Assembly: GCF_001685015.1 (NCBI RefSeq) | Contig: NZ_MAYT01000027.1 | Coordinates: 218,589-282,588 of the forward strand | Source of the DNA: Pseudobacillus wudalianchiensis | Lineage (GTDB): Bacteria; Bacillota; Bacilli; Bacillales; Domibacillaceae | DNA: 64,000 nucleotides | Reading direction: 5' to 3' | Shown here: positions 8,031-16,125 of the stretch, in pieces | Position numbering within the stretch: position 1 is the first letter of the stretch | How the letters are laid out: each line of letters starts with the position of its first letter | The notes under the pieces: model-generated | Databases searched by the model: none | Told to the model about the DNA's origin: nothing | The model's input: the letters and a program-made list of their open reading frames with translations, nothing else | Program-made: the position numbers and the translations under genes

Positions 8031-8541
8031 AGCGTTTCACCCCTACTGCATAAATTGTGCCGTTTTCTACTTTTACTTTAATTTCTGGCAGCGGACGTCT
8101 TGGCGGGCCCACAGTTGGCTCTCCTGTCTGGGCGTCAAATTTCCCGTGATGGCATGGGCAGATCATTTCGCCCTTTTCCTTCACCCAAAATACCGGGCAG
8201 CGAAGATGAGTACAGGCATTTTGATAAGCAACATACTTGTTTTCACTAAGTCTAATTAACAGGGCACTGTCATGCTCACCTGGAAAGGAAAAATTAACGG
8301 AATCACCAATCGCTACTTTTGAGACGTCCGCAATTTTCTTTTTTGGATAGCCTTTATCGCTAAGCCCCATTAATTCCTTCGCTGCTACCGCCCCCCATGG
8401 GAGTGAAGAAACAGCGAATAAGCCAGCCGCCCCGACGAGTGTTTTCATAAATCCCCGGCGATCCAGCGTTCGTTCGCCGTTACGCTCGATATTATGAGTA
8501 TAGTTATCTTCTTGAAAAGGAATCTTATTGTTTTTGTCCAT
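8020..8541 (-). CDS. Tat-exported Rieske 2Fe-2S protein
   Basis: A 173-residue Rieske protein. A twin-arginine motif DRRGFMKT followed by a hydrophobic stretch (about residues 27-53) directs it across the membrane, probably as an anchored subunit on the outer face. The cluster motifs CTHLRC and CPCHHGKF supply two cysteines and two histidines. ATG 8541 has AGGAGG upstream; the frame is open further but lacks a ribosome site. Rieske subunits accompany nitrate reductases of haloarchaea and a few bacteria, and that role is inferred here from position. Confidence 0.88.
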   Translation of the reverse strand: MDKNNKIPFQEDNYTHNIERNGERTLDRRGFMKTLVGAAGLFAVSSLPWGAVAAKELMGLSDKGYPKKKIADVSKVAIGDSVNFSFPGEHDSALLIRLSENKYVAYQNACTHLRCPVFWVKEKGEMICPCHHGKFDAQTGEPTVGPPRRPLPEIKVKVENGTIYAVGVKRYEA

Positions 8542-8555
8542 CGTGCTTATTCCTC

Positions 8556-9113
8556 CTAAAACAGCTTTGTTACCCCTTGTAAAATCCCTGGGAGGCTGAT
8601 CTTGACGTTCGTTTCTCCTTCTAAATAAGGCATGCTTGTGACCCATTTTCCGTTATCAAGGTTATGCTGCTTTTTATTTTCAATTTCTTCGTCTGTTAAC
8701 CATTGAAGTGTATTGGTCGGACAGACGCTTGCGCACATGGGCGGGATGCCATCTTTTGTGCGGTCAATACATAAATCACATTTGTACATTAAATTTTGTT
8801 CTGTATCAAATTTAGGAATGCCGTACGGGCAAGCAATCGTACAGTTTTGACAGCCAATGCACTTTTCTACAAGAGCCGATAAGACAGCTCCTGTTTCATG
8901 AATTTGAATCGCTTGGGCCGGACAGCTTCTCGCACATGCCGGATTCACACAGTGAAGGCACATAAGAGGCATCGTCTGCCGGTTAACGAGAGGATTCACG
9001 TCGTATACATAGTTTCGATTTCGTTCTTCGTGTCCTCCGCACTGGGTACATGCTGCAAGGCAGGAGCGGCACCCAATGCAATTTTCCAGTTCTAAATACA
9101 GCCTCTTTTTCAT
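8556..9113 (-). CDS. 4Fe-4S electron-transfer subunit, NarH/DmsB type
   Basis: A 185-residue iron-sulfur protein with four cysteine clusters (CIGCRSCLAAC, CLHCVNPACARSC, CIGCQNCTIAC, CDLC with later CASVC), the arrangement of beta subunits that wire molybdopterin enzymes to quinol-oxidising membrane subunits. It has no signal peptide, so it is cytoplasmic like the catalytic subunit. Its ATG directly abuts the catalytic stop codon, and the Rieske gene follows 14 bases later. Hydrogenase or formate-dehydrogenase beta subunits look alike; the neighbours decide. Confidence 0.9.
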   Translation of the reverse strand: MKKRLYLELENCIGCRSCLAACTQCGGHEERNRNYVYDVNPLVNRQTMPLMCLHCVNPACARSCPAQAIQIHETGAVLSALVEKCIGCQNCTIACPYGIPKFDTEQNLMYKCDLCIDRTKDGIPPMCASVCPTNTLQWLTDEEIENKKQHNLDNGKWVTSMPYLEGETNVKISLPGILQGVTKLF

Positions 9114-11282
9114 TTATTGCACCTTCTTTTGTTCTAGTTTTTCAATTTGTGCGGCACACGCTTTAAATTCCGGCATGCGTGACATTGGATCAAGCGCTGC
9201 AATCGTTAATAAATTGATAGATTGCTCATGTCCGAAATGATAGGGCACAAATACTGTATCCTGTCGAATAGCTTCCGTAATCTTCACTCGGTAGATTCCT
9301 TCTCCACGGCGGGTAAACAGCCGAACATTTTCTTCATGATTGATGTCATACTTTAAGGCGGTTTCCGGATGTACTTCCACAAATGGTTCCGGGCACATAT
9401 CTTTCAAAAATGGAATTCGTCTCGTTTGGTTGCCGGACAGATAATGATAGACGACTCTTCCAGTTGTTAAGCGAAGCGGATATTGTTCATCGGGCTCCTC
9501 CGCTGGCGGCCGATAGGGCAGTGCACAAATCTTTGCCCGGCCATCCTCATGATAAAATTTCTTATCCAGGAACATATGGGGTGTTCCTGCATCCTTTTCA
9601 TCTTTACAAGGCCAGAAGACTCCATCCTGCTTGTCGATCTTATCCCAAGTGGCCCCATAATAATCAGCATATCCGCCTTTAGTAGCTAATCGGAATTCAT
9701 CGGCAACATCCTTTGCTGTGTGTAAATGTGAAAAATATTTTCCTCTTCCGAGCCGTTCAGCTAGTTCTACTTGTATTTTCCAGTCCGGTTTTGATTCCCC
9801 AATCGGCTCTTGAGCTTGATTAATCTTAATAATCCGCCCTTCTAAGTTGGTGACCGTTCCCTCATCTTCTGACCATGTAACCGATGGCAGCACAACATCA
9901 GCAAACTCTGCTGATTCTGATAAATAAAAATCTGCACAAACCATAAAGTCAAGATTTTTCATGGCCTGTCTAACAAAGTTAAGGTTTGGCGCTGAAACAG
10001 CCGGATTAGAGCAGAGCAGATACAAGCCCCGAATCGTTTTTTTCTCCATCAGTTCAAACATTTCATAAGCGGAAACACCCGGTCCCGGCATTTCCTCTGG
10101 TGTAATGCCCCATACATCACATACTTCCTGAACATGCTTAGGATTGGTAATTTTGCGATATCCCGGTAAAAGATCTGCTTTTTGTCCGTGCTCGCGGCCG
10201 CCCTGGCCGTTGCCCTGGCCGGTAAAAGTAGCCACCCCTGCTTTTGTCCGTCCAATTTTCCCCGTAACTAGCGCTAAATTCACATAAGCGGACACATTGT
10301 CGACTCCCTTATGCTGCTGCTCCACTCCTCTTGCGAACATAACGATCGCATTCGGCGCTTTACCGTAAATCTCTGCCGCCCGGACGATCTTCTCGATAGC
10401 AACCCCGGTAAGTTCACTTGTGTATTCAGGTGTAAATTCTTTAACGAGTTCTTTCGTTTCTTCAAACCCGTTCGTATGTTGACGAACGAATTCTTCATCC
10501 GCATAGCCATTTTGGATTAAGAGATTTAAAATACCATTCGCTAGGGCCAAATCTGTTCCTGGTTTTAAATCAAGATGGATATCTGCTCTTCTGGCGATCG
10601 GTGTTTCACGCGGATCGGCTACGATAAGATAGCCCCCCCTTTCCTGTACTGCCCAGACGCGGAACATAGAGGTCGGATGACATTCCGCTGTGTTGCTGCC
10701 CGCAATAAATAAACAGTCGGTTTCATGGATATCAGTCCATGGAAGAGTGGAACCGCGGTCAACTCCGAATGAGCGCAGGAATCCTCCTGCTGCACTCGAC
10801 ATACAGAACCGGCCATTGTAATCGATATAACGTGTTCCGAGAGCCACACGGGCAAACTTTCCAGTTAAATAACACTTTTCATTCGTCATCGATACGCCGC
10901 TGAAAACGGATAAGCTGTCTTTTCCGTATTGTTCTTGAAGCTCTTTAAATTTAGCAGCAATGAGATCATAAGCTTCTTCCCAGCTCGCTTCCCGAAAGCC
11001 TTCTTTCGTCCCCTTCAGCGAAGCATCATCACGAATGAGCGGCTTTAACAAACGATCTTTGTGATTGGTCTGCTGATAAGCTGTCACCCCTTTTGGACAC
11101 ATTTTACCGACCGTGACAGGCCAGTCATATCTTGGCTCTACCCCGATAATTTTGTTCGTGATCGTGTTAACACGCAAGTTCATGCCGCACTGCATGCCGC
11201 AATAGCTGCAATGCGTTTTAATTAACCTTTCATTTGGATGTGTTAAGTTATCTATTTCTTTAAAAAATTTATCCCTTTGCAT
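9114..11282 (-). CDS. Molybdopterin oxidoreductase, NasC/NapA-type nitrate reductase catalytic subunit
   Basis: A 722-residue bis-MGD enzyme. An N-terminal 4Fe-4S motif (CSYCGMQC with CPKG) is followed by the molybdopterin domains. The likely Mo ligand is Cys in YNGRFCMSS, the pattern of assimilatory or periplasmic nitrate reductases rather than NarG (Asp) or most formate dehydrogenases. AGSNTAECHP and DPRETPIARRAD also match the NasC branch. There is no Tat signal, so it is cytoplasmic. ATG 11282 has AAGGAG upstream and overlaps the membrane-subunit stop. Nitrate as substrate is inferred from family and context. Confidence 0.85.
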   Translation of the reverse strand: MQRDKFFKEIDNLTHPNERLIKTHCSYCGMQCGMNLRVNTITNKIIGVEPRYDWPVTVGKMCPKGVTAYQQTNHKDRLLKPLIRDDASLKGTKEGFREASWEEAYDLIAAKFKELQEQYGKDSLSVFSGVSMTNEKCYLTGKFARVALGTRYIDYNGRFCMSSAAGGFLRSFGVDRGSTLPWTDIHETDCLFIAGSNTAECHPTSMFRVWAVQERGGYLIVADPRETPIARRADIHLDLKPGTDLALANGILNLLIQNGYADEEFVRQHTNGFEETKELVKEFTPEYTSELTGVAIEKIVRAAEIYGKAPNAIVMFARGVEQQHKGVDNVSAYVNLALVTGKIGRTKAGVATFTGQGNGQGGREHGQKADLLPGYRKITNPKHVQEVCDVWGITPEEMPGPGVSAYEMFELMEKKTIRGLYLLCSNPAVSAPNLNFVRQAMKNLDFMVCADFYLSESAEFADVVLPSVTWSEDEGTVTNLEGRIIKINQAQEPIGESKPDWKIQVELAERLGRGKYFSHLHTAKDVADEFRLATKGGYADYYGATWDKIDKQDGVFWPCKDEKDAGTPHMFLDKKFYHEDGRAKICALPYRPPAEEPDEQYPLRLTTGRVVYHYLSGNQTRRIPFLKDMCPEPFVEVHPETALKYDINHEENVRLFTRRGEGIYRVKITEAIRQDTVFVPYHFGHEQSINLLTIAALDPMSRMPEFKACAAQIEKLEQKKVQ

Positions 11283-12351
11283 TCTGATTCGTCTCCTTGA
11301 CTTTAATTTCGTGAGTCGCAATGCCGGAGAAACGGGAGATTCGATATTTACGTCGGCATGGCAAGCATAATTCTGCTAAGTTAAAACCATCTTCCATATC
11401 AAAATGAATATCATTTGTTCCGAGAACTTCGCGTACATCATTAGACTGTTCTGTGGAAACGAACGACTCGCTGCATACTTTGCACTCTTTCATGGATCGT
11501 TTCGCGTAATGCTCGCGGTAGTTTTTGACAAATACACTCAATGGGCGGAAAGGAATGTGCGCAAGCTTTCCGAAAGGAAGATAAATCAGTGTAACAATAA
11601 CGGCATACTGATGAATAAGTGACATGATCGGCTGTCCTTGACCGTGCAGGAAAATGTTCATAAATGTGAGCAGTAAGCCTGTAATCGCAACTAATAATAA
11701 TAAATATAAAGGGAGAAAATCGTACATGAATTTTTGCTCTGCGCGTGCCTGCATATTTTTCAGGCGGCGGTATAGCGCCATACATACTCCGATGATCACC
11801 ATAACGGCTGTAAAGTTCAGGGCGTTATAAAAGAAGAAGGCTAACACCCCGTCTGCTTTTACATGCAGAATGTTCATTCCGAGAGCAACCACTGTGTAAT
11901 AGCCATTTTCCTCCATTGTGAAATACATCCAGCCGAATACGAGCGGAAACGTAACAAAGCAGGAAAGGATACAACCCCAGCCAATCAGGATATGCTGAGT
12001 CCAGCGGTAAATTCCCCGATTCCAGATAAAATTATAGATCGCTAGGTGATCAACGGATGTTTTAGCTGTTGTGGGACGGAATAATAACTTCAATCCTTTT
12101 TTGATGAAAATCTTTGTCGGCGGTCTCTCCCCCCAGGCGATGAAGCGGTAGAAAAAGCCACCGATAAACACGATCGTTCCGACCATGTAACCGTAAAGGT
12201 TTAAATCAATATGGGTAAACATTCTTGTTCCGATAAAAGATAAAAGAATCAGGGCGCTGACGGTAAGAAACATCGACTTTGCATAATGAGAAGCAAACGC
12301 ATTGTTAATGGATCGTTCCTTCTTCTGTTTGATAATGGCTGTTTGTGGCAT
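11269..12351 (-). CDS. NarI-like membrane subunit with C-terminal zinc-type motif
   Basis: A 360-residue protein with five to six membrane helices. From ATG 12351 (AAGGAGG upstream), histidines 120, 236, 247 and 265 lie in or at the ends of helices and are candidate ligands for two b haems, as in NarI or DsrM quinol-oxidising subunits. A cytoplasmic tail carries CKVC (290-293) and CLPC (329-332), a likely metal-binding pair not usual in NarI. It is the first gene of the operon and overlaps the catalytic gene by 14 bases. Family assignment is by architecture only. Confidence 0.7.
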   Translation of the reverse strand: MPQTAIIKQKKERSINNAFASHYAKSMFLTVSALILLSFIGTRMFTHIDLNLYGYMVGTIVFIGGFFYRFIAWGERPPTKIFIKKGLKLLFRPTTAKTSVDHLAIYNFIWNRGIYRWTQHILIGWGCILSCFVTFPLVFGWMYFTMEENGYYTVVALGMNILHVKADGVLAFFFYNALNFTAVMVIIGVCMALYRRLKNMQARAEQKFMYDFLPLYLLLLVAITGLLLTFMNIFLHGQGQPIMSLIHQYAVIVTLIYLPFGKLAHIPFRPLSVFVKNYREHYAKRSMKECKVCSESFVSTEQSNDVREVLGTNDIHFDMEDGFNLAELCLPCRRKYRISRFSGIATHEIKVKETNQNAKG

Positions 12352-12377
12352 TTTTTGCTTCCTCCTTACAAATAAAA

Positions 12378-12420
12378 AGAACACTATCTGATTCTTATCA
12401 TAAGAAAAAGATAGTGTTCT
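12378..12420 (-). terminator. Long hairpin with T-run in the leader of the nitrate operon
   Basis: A nested inverted repeat: outer arms agaacactatct / agatagtgttct, inner arms ttcttat / ataagaa around one central base. On the minus strand it is followed by five T and then directly by the ribosome site of the membrane-subunit gene. It may terminate moeA-mobB transcription, or act as an attenuator or operator for the nitrate operon, since no room remains downstream for another promoter. Confidence 0.7.
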
Positions 12421-12427
12421 CCATATC

Positions 12428-12460
12428 GGGGGATTTCCCCATCTTCAGGGGGATATTCCC
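12428..12460. promoter_or_regulatory. Two G-run/C-run boxes 20 bp apart, possible operator
   Basis: Two near-identical boxes, GGGGGATTTCCCC (12428-12440) and GGGGGATATTCCC (12448-12460), are each partly palindromic and start exactly 20 bp (two helical turns) apart. They fill the gap between the mobB stop and the leader hairpin. The regulator is unknown, and I could not match them to a known NreC or Fnr box. Confidence 0.4.
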
Positions 12461-12994
12461 TTATTGTGCAAAGAAGCAGTCTTTTACATAACGGACAAAC
12501 CAACTTTTATAGGTTTCTTTTTCCTCAAGCAGAAAAACAGGATAACCCTGATTCTTTACAGAGAGTGGCTGCCAGCTGATCACCGCTTGAATATTTTGGA
12601 GCTGATCCAGCAAATTCAGCTCCTTTTCCTCTTTAATTAAGACGATCTTGGGATGCTCTGCCTGTTTGTAGCCTTCTACAAGCAGGAGATCAACAGGAAG
12701 AGAGCGGTATAACGCAAGAATTTCTTCCAGCTGCCAGTTTTCTTTTGCAGCCGTGATCTGCAATACCCCCCCGCCTTCTACTCCCGCAGCGAGAGCTCCC
12801 GCCCGGCGATGCCTATCGCTATCTTTTAGATCTTCAGAAAGGGACGGGGTTCCGCCATGGCCGTGGTGTTTTAAAGAAGCGACTGTCCATCCTTGGCGAG
12901 CAGCTTCTTCAATTAGCTCCATCATCAGCGTCGTTTTGCCGCTGTTTTGATAGCCCGTCACTTGAAGAATGGGCTTATTCACTCCCAAGGCCAC
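12461..12994 (-). CDS. mobB: Molybdopterin-guanine dinucleotide biosynthesis adaptor MobB
   Basis: A 177-residue P-loop GTPase (GYQNSGKTTLM, about residues 14-24) that helps MobA or delivers GTP for MGD synthesis. SLKHHGHGG and LLVEGYKQAEHPK are MobB signature stretches. It overlaps moeA by 16 bases, showing a moeA-mobB operon. The G-run boxes start immediately after its stop. Confidence 0.92.
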   Translation of the reverse strand: MALGVNKPILQVTGYQNSGKTTLMMELIEEAARQGWTVASLKHHGHGGTPSLSEDLKDSDRHRRAGALAAGVEGGGVLQITAAKENWQLEEILALYRSLPVDLLLVEGYKQAEHPKIVLIKEEKELNLLDQLQNIQAVISWQPLSVKNQGYPVFLLEEKETYKSWFVRYVKDCFFAQ

Positions 12995-14244
12995 TCACTG
13001 CCTTTATCAGAATCAAGGAGGAGCACGTCGACCATGTCTCCTTTTTTAAAATTTCTCGTGCCGCCCGGAAGCACCATGAGCACATCAGTATAGGCAAGCA
13101 CAGCAACCGCATTCGATTTATTAAATCCACTCGGATCCACTTCTAAGCAGCCATCTTTTATCTCGATGGCACTTCTCACAAAGCGGGTGAACGGATTAGG
13201 CTTTAAGAAGTCCCCCATTAGCCTAGCTGTTACCTTTTTCAAATGAGGCTCCTTGGCGAATGAACGATGAAGAACGACCGGCCGGACAAACAGTTCAAAC
13301 CCAACATAACAAGCGGAAGGATTCCCGGACAAACCGAATAAAATTTTTCCGTTCGTCTCAGCAACCGTCGTTACGCTTCCTGGACGCATCGCTACTTTAT
13401 TGAACAGCACGTTAGCTCCTATTTCCTTGTAGATATCCGGTAAAAGATCGTAGTCGCCTACGGAAACCCCTCCAGTTGTAATGAGCATGTCTACCTTCCC
13501 CAACGCTTTTTGAATAGCTGACAGACAAAGATCGAATTGATCCGGCAGCTTACCAAGATACAGCGGCTCCGCTCCTGCCCGTTCGATTTGGGCGAGAATC
13601 ATATGGGCGTTGCTATTACGGATTTTCCCCGGTTCTAACTTCTCATGGACATCTAACAGCTCTGACCCGGTGGCAAATACCCCAATAACAGGCTTCTCCG
13701 CCACTTCTACCGTACTATACCCGAATGTCGCTAAAAGGGCCATCACTCCTGGATTAATAGATTCTCCTTTTTCGACGAGCACTCTTCCTTCTTTTGTATC
13801 TTCGCCAGCGAAGGAAACGTTATCGCCCTCCGTGAATGGGCGTTTAATCGTCATATATTTATTCTTTTCATCTGAATGTTCGGCTGTCAGTTCAAACATA
13901 ACGACCGCATCGCACTCGTCGGGAATTTGGGCACCTGTCATAATTCGTACGGCTTCCTGCTCCTTCACTTCTCCTGTAAACACATCGCCAGCTGCAATTT
14001 CGCCGGCAATCCGGAATGTAACCGGGTGATCTCGTGAAGCGGTCTTAGAATCTTTGGCGCGGATCGCAAAACCATCATATGGAGAGCGATCAAAAGGCGG
14101 GACCGGATGCTTGGCAATCACATTCTCCGCCAATCTCCGCCCATAGGCTTGATCAATATGTATTGTTTCTTTTTTTCCGCTGCCCGCTACAGCCATCACT
14201 TTTCGTACAGCTTCAGCAACGGTGATTGGTGTTCTTTTCTCCAA
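12979..14244 (-). CDS. moeA: Molybdopterin molybdenumtransferase MoeA
   Basis: A 421-residue enzyme that inserts molybdate into adenylylated molybdopterin. MoeA blocks are easily seen: PPFDRSPYDGFAIRA, GEIAAGD, RIMTGAQIPDECDAVVM, GSELL, TTGGVSVGDYD and LSGNPSACYVGF. The start is TTG 14244 preceded by AGAAGGA. Full family length. A TATAAT-like -10 at 14308-14313 on the minus strand, within a repeated sequence, may drive it. Confidence 0.95.
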   Translation of the reverse strand: MEKRTPITVAEAVRKVMAVAGSGKKETIHIDQAYGRRLAENVIAKHPVPPFDRSPYDGFAIRAKDSKTASRDHPVTFRIAGEIAAGDVFTGEVKEQEAVRIMTGAQIPDECDAVVMFELTAEHSDEKNKYMTIKRPFTEGDNVSFAGEDTKEGRVLVEKGESINPGVMALLATFGYSTVEVAEKPVIGVFATGSELLDVHEKLEPGKIRNSNAHMILAQIERAGAEPLYLGKLPDQFDLCLSAIQKALGKVDMLITTGGVSVGDYDLLPDIYKEIGANVLFNKVAMRPGSVTTVAETNGKILFGLSGNPSACYVGFELFVRPVVLHRSFAKEPHLKKVTARLMGDFLKPNPFTRFVRSAIEIKDGCLEVDPSGFNKSNAVAVLAYTDVLMVLPGGTRNFKKGDMVDVLLLDSDKGSEWPWE

Positions 14245-14301
14245 TTTCCTTCTCTCCTCTTTTATCTTTATTTGCTTTTAAGCAGCCTCTTAAAAAAATT
14301 C

Positions 14302-14329
14302 GGCTCTATTATACTTGATTGTTGATTTT
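14302..14329 (-). repeat. Dispersed repeat copy A, carrying a TATAAT-like box
   Basis: Read on the minus strand, this 28-base sequence upstream of moeA is identical at 27 positions to 49084-49111 on the plus strand, and TTTTTAAGA follows in both copies after a 1-3 base offset. It contains a consensus -10 box (TATAAT) that could serve moeA, and on the other strand TATACT. Confidence 0.7.
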
Positions 14330-14388
14330 TATTTTAATCGACTATTGAAAAACAACCTTTACCATTAACAGAGCCAGGAGTTAAAGAA

Positions 14389-14428
14389 GATACAATGGGT
14401 GCATGCAGCTGCATGCACCCATTGTATC
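14389..14428. terminator. Perfect 40-nt palindrome, probable terminator
   Basis: Twenty-base arms (gatacaatgggtgcatgcag and its exact complement) meet with no loop. It lies 53 bases beyond the stop of the quinone reductase and upstream of the moeA promoter region. There is no long T-run on either side; on the minus strand TTCTTTAA follows. It could be a terminator or an insulating cruciform. Confidence 0.6.
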
Positions 14429-14481
14429 GTAAAGCCCTATTCGTATCAAAAGTTCACTTATAAGAAATAATAGGTCTTTTC

Positions 14482-15504
14482 TTACTCATCACCTTCTGGA
14501 ATTTCCAATATAATTTTGCCAAACTGTTGGCCTTTTTCCATATAGCGCTGAGCCTCAGCTGCTTCTTGCAGCGGGAATATCCGATCAATAACCGGCCGGA
14601 TTTCATGATCAGCAAAAAATTGAAGCATTTCTTCAAAATTCCGCGAACTCCCCATCGTGGTTCCTTTGATATCTAAATGTTTAAAAAATAGGCGTGGAAG
14701 CACAAGGTCCGGCACAGGGCCTGCCGTTGCTCCGAAATTAATAATTCTTCCTCCCGTCTTAGCCAATTGTATTAAATCGTTAAAAGTCTTTCCACCTACT
14801 CCATCAATTAGAAGATCAGCGCCGCCTATTTCGCCTTTTAAATCTCTTACATATGTATCTGAACGGTAATTCACTCCTCCTATCGCCCCAAGCTCTTTCG
14901 CTTTCTCAAGCTTTTCATCACTGCTTGAAGTGACATAGACATTTGCACCAGTTGCTGCTGCAATTTGGAGGGCAAATAAAGCTACTCCACTGCCGATTCC
15001 AGGGATGAAGACCGTCTCATCCCTCTTCACTTCTCCTCGAACTACTACTGCTCGATAAGCCGTCAAAGCGGATAACGGCAAAGCGGCCGCCTCCTCCATC
15101 GATAAGTATTCCGGCTTAGGGTACACATTCTCGACTGGTACCGCAACGTATTGAGCATAGGTTCCATTTGTCGGCATTCCCAATATGGAATAATCGGGAC
15201 CGTTAAAAGCATCGCTCTCTCCCCAATTCAAAGAAGGGTTAATAATGACCTCACTGCCAACTTCAATATTCTTGACATTCTCGCCTAAAGCCGCCACTTC
15301 ACCAGCTCCGTCTGACCCGAGTATAGCCGGCAGCTTTATGCCAGGATATTTTCCATACGGGATCCATACATCTCTTCGATTTAAAGAAGCATATTTTAAT
15401 TTAACGACGACTTCATTTCCTTTTGGCTTAGGAGTCATTACTTCTTCGTATGATAGCTGATCAGGTCCCCCAAGTCCCTTCAAAACAATCGCTTTCACTG
15501 TCAA
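14482..15504 (-). CDS. Zinc-free MDR-family NADPH:quinone oxidoreductase, YogA-like
   Basis: A 340-residue medium-chain reductase: an N-terminal GroES-like domain (LNRRDVWIPYGKYPG, LGSDGAGEV) and a Rossmann domain with GIGSGVALFALQIA binding NADPH. The cysteine and glutamate ligands of zinc alcohol dehydrogenases are absent, which favours a quinone or enone reductase. It appears to be monocistronic, with a palindrome downstream and a short dyad in its promoter region. The physiological substrate cannot be told from sequence. Confidence 0.85.
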   Translation of the reverse strand: MTVKAIVLKGLGGPDQLSYEEVMTPKPKGNEVVVKLKYASLNRRDVWIPYGKYPGIKLPAILGSDGAGEVAALGENVKNIEVGSEVIINPSLNWGESDAFNGPDYSILGMPTNGTYAQYVAVPVENVYPKPEYLSMEEAAALPLSALTAYRAVVVRGEVKRDETVFIPGIGSGVALFALQIAAATGANVYVTSSSDEKLEKAKELGAIGGVNYRSDTYVRDLKGEIGGADLLIDGVGGKTFNDLIQLAKTGGRIINFGATAGPVPDLVLPRLFFKHLDIKGTTMGSSRNFEEMLQFFADHEIRPVIDRIFPLQEAAEAQRYMEKGQQFGKIILEIPEGDE

Positions 15505-15543
15505 GCCCTCCCTTTCACAAATTCCCCTCTTTCTTCCAACCTA

Positions 15544-15557
15544 ACTGAATAGTCAGT
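15544..15557. promoter_or_regulatory. Short dyad ACTGA-N4-TCAGT upstream of the quinone reductase
   Basis: A 14-bp inverted repeat 40 bp ahead of the reductase start. It resembles operators of TetR- or MarR-type repressors that control detoxifying reductases. No regulator gene is adjacent, so the link is only positional. Confidence 0.35.
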
Positions 15558-15937
15558 AAATAACAACTATTTTGCTCCGAGATATCCTATATCAACTCTA
15601 GCATCCTAAGAAACCATCACATCATAGTTAGGACAAACTAGGATACAAGGATGTGACCATATTGGAAAAATATCAAATTCCAAAATGAACTCCAATTTAT
15701 ATCCTCTTCGCAGCGCAATATCGATATTATTACGGCCATTCTTTTGTTGACCTACTGCTCCGTAAAAATGAAATATTATTTTTGCTTTCCAAGTGAAGCA
15801 TAGGCTAGTAAATAGATAAAAAGAATCTTCATTATTCAAGAAAATGGGCGCGTGCCCTTCTCCTCTTTTTAAGAAACCTTTTTTATTTTTGATCGGACAA
15901 GCTAGTGATTTACCTCATTATTGACACAAGAAAGGAA
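15558..15937. other. Intergenic stretch with no supported gene
   Basis: About 380 AT-rich bases. One minus-strand open frame of 77 codons lies here, but it has no ribosome site and no recognisable protein, so I do not call it. No terminator or RNA motif was seen in this part. Confidence 0.5.
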
Positions 15938-15974
15938 GCGGGTTAAGCCCTTAGCATTACTGGACTTAACCCGC
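15938..15974 (-). terminator. Hairpin downstream of the repeat-protein gene
   Basis: Ten-base perfect arms (gcgggttaag / cttaacccgc) with a 17-base loop; on the minus strand TTCCTTTCTT follows. It is 150 bases beyond the stop of the FGRPF repeat gene and is its likely terminator. Confidence 0.5.
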
Positions 15975-16125
15975 CAACGATAAATCTTTCTAGTTTAAGC
16001 TTACTAAACAAAAACCTGTTAATTTGTAAAAAATCGTTCCTTCCTATCAAGAGACCTGTTAGAATTTCTCCTGACCGAAAACATTTTCACTATGAACAAC
16101 AGAATTCGTCTATCTCTTTACTTTT

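Noticed and set aside
12428-12460. Assigning the G-run boxes to NreC, Fnr or Rex
   Set aside because: The sequences do not fit the site patterns I know for these regulators, so only a generic operator is proposed.
15606-15839. A 77-codon minus-strand open frame
   Set aside because: It has no ribosome site, an unusual start and no recognisable protein; the region looks non-coding.
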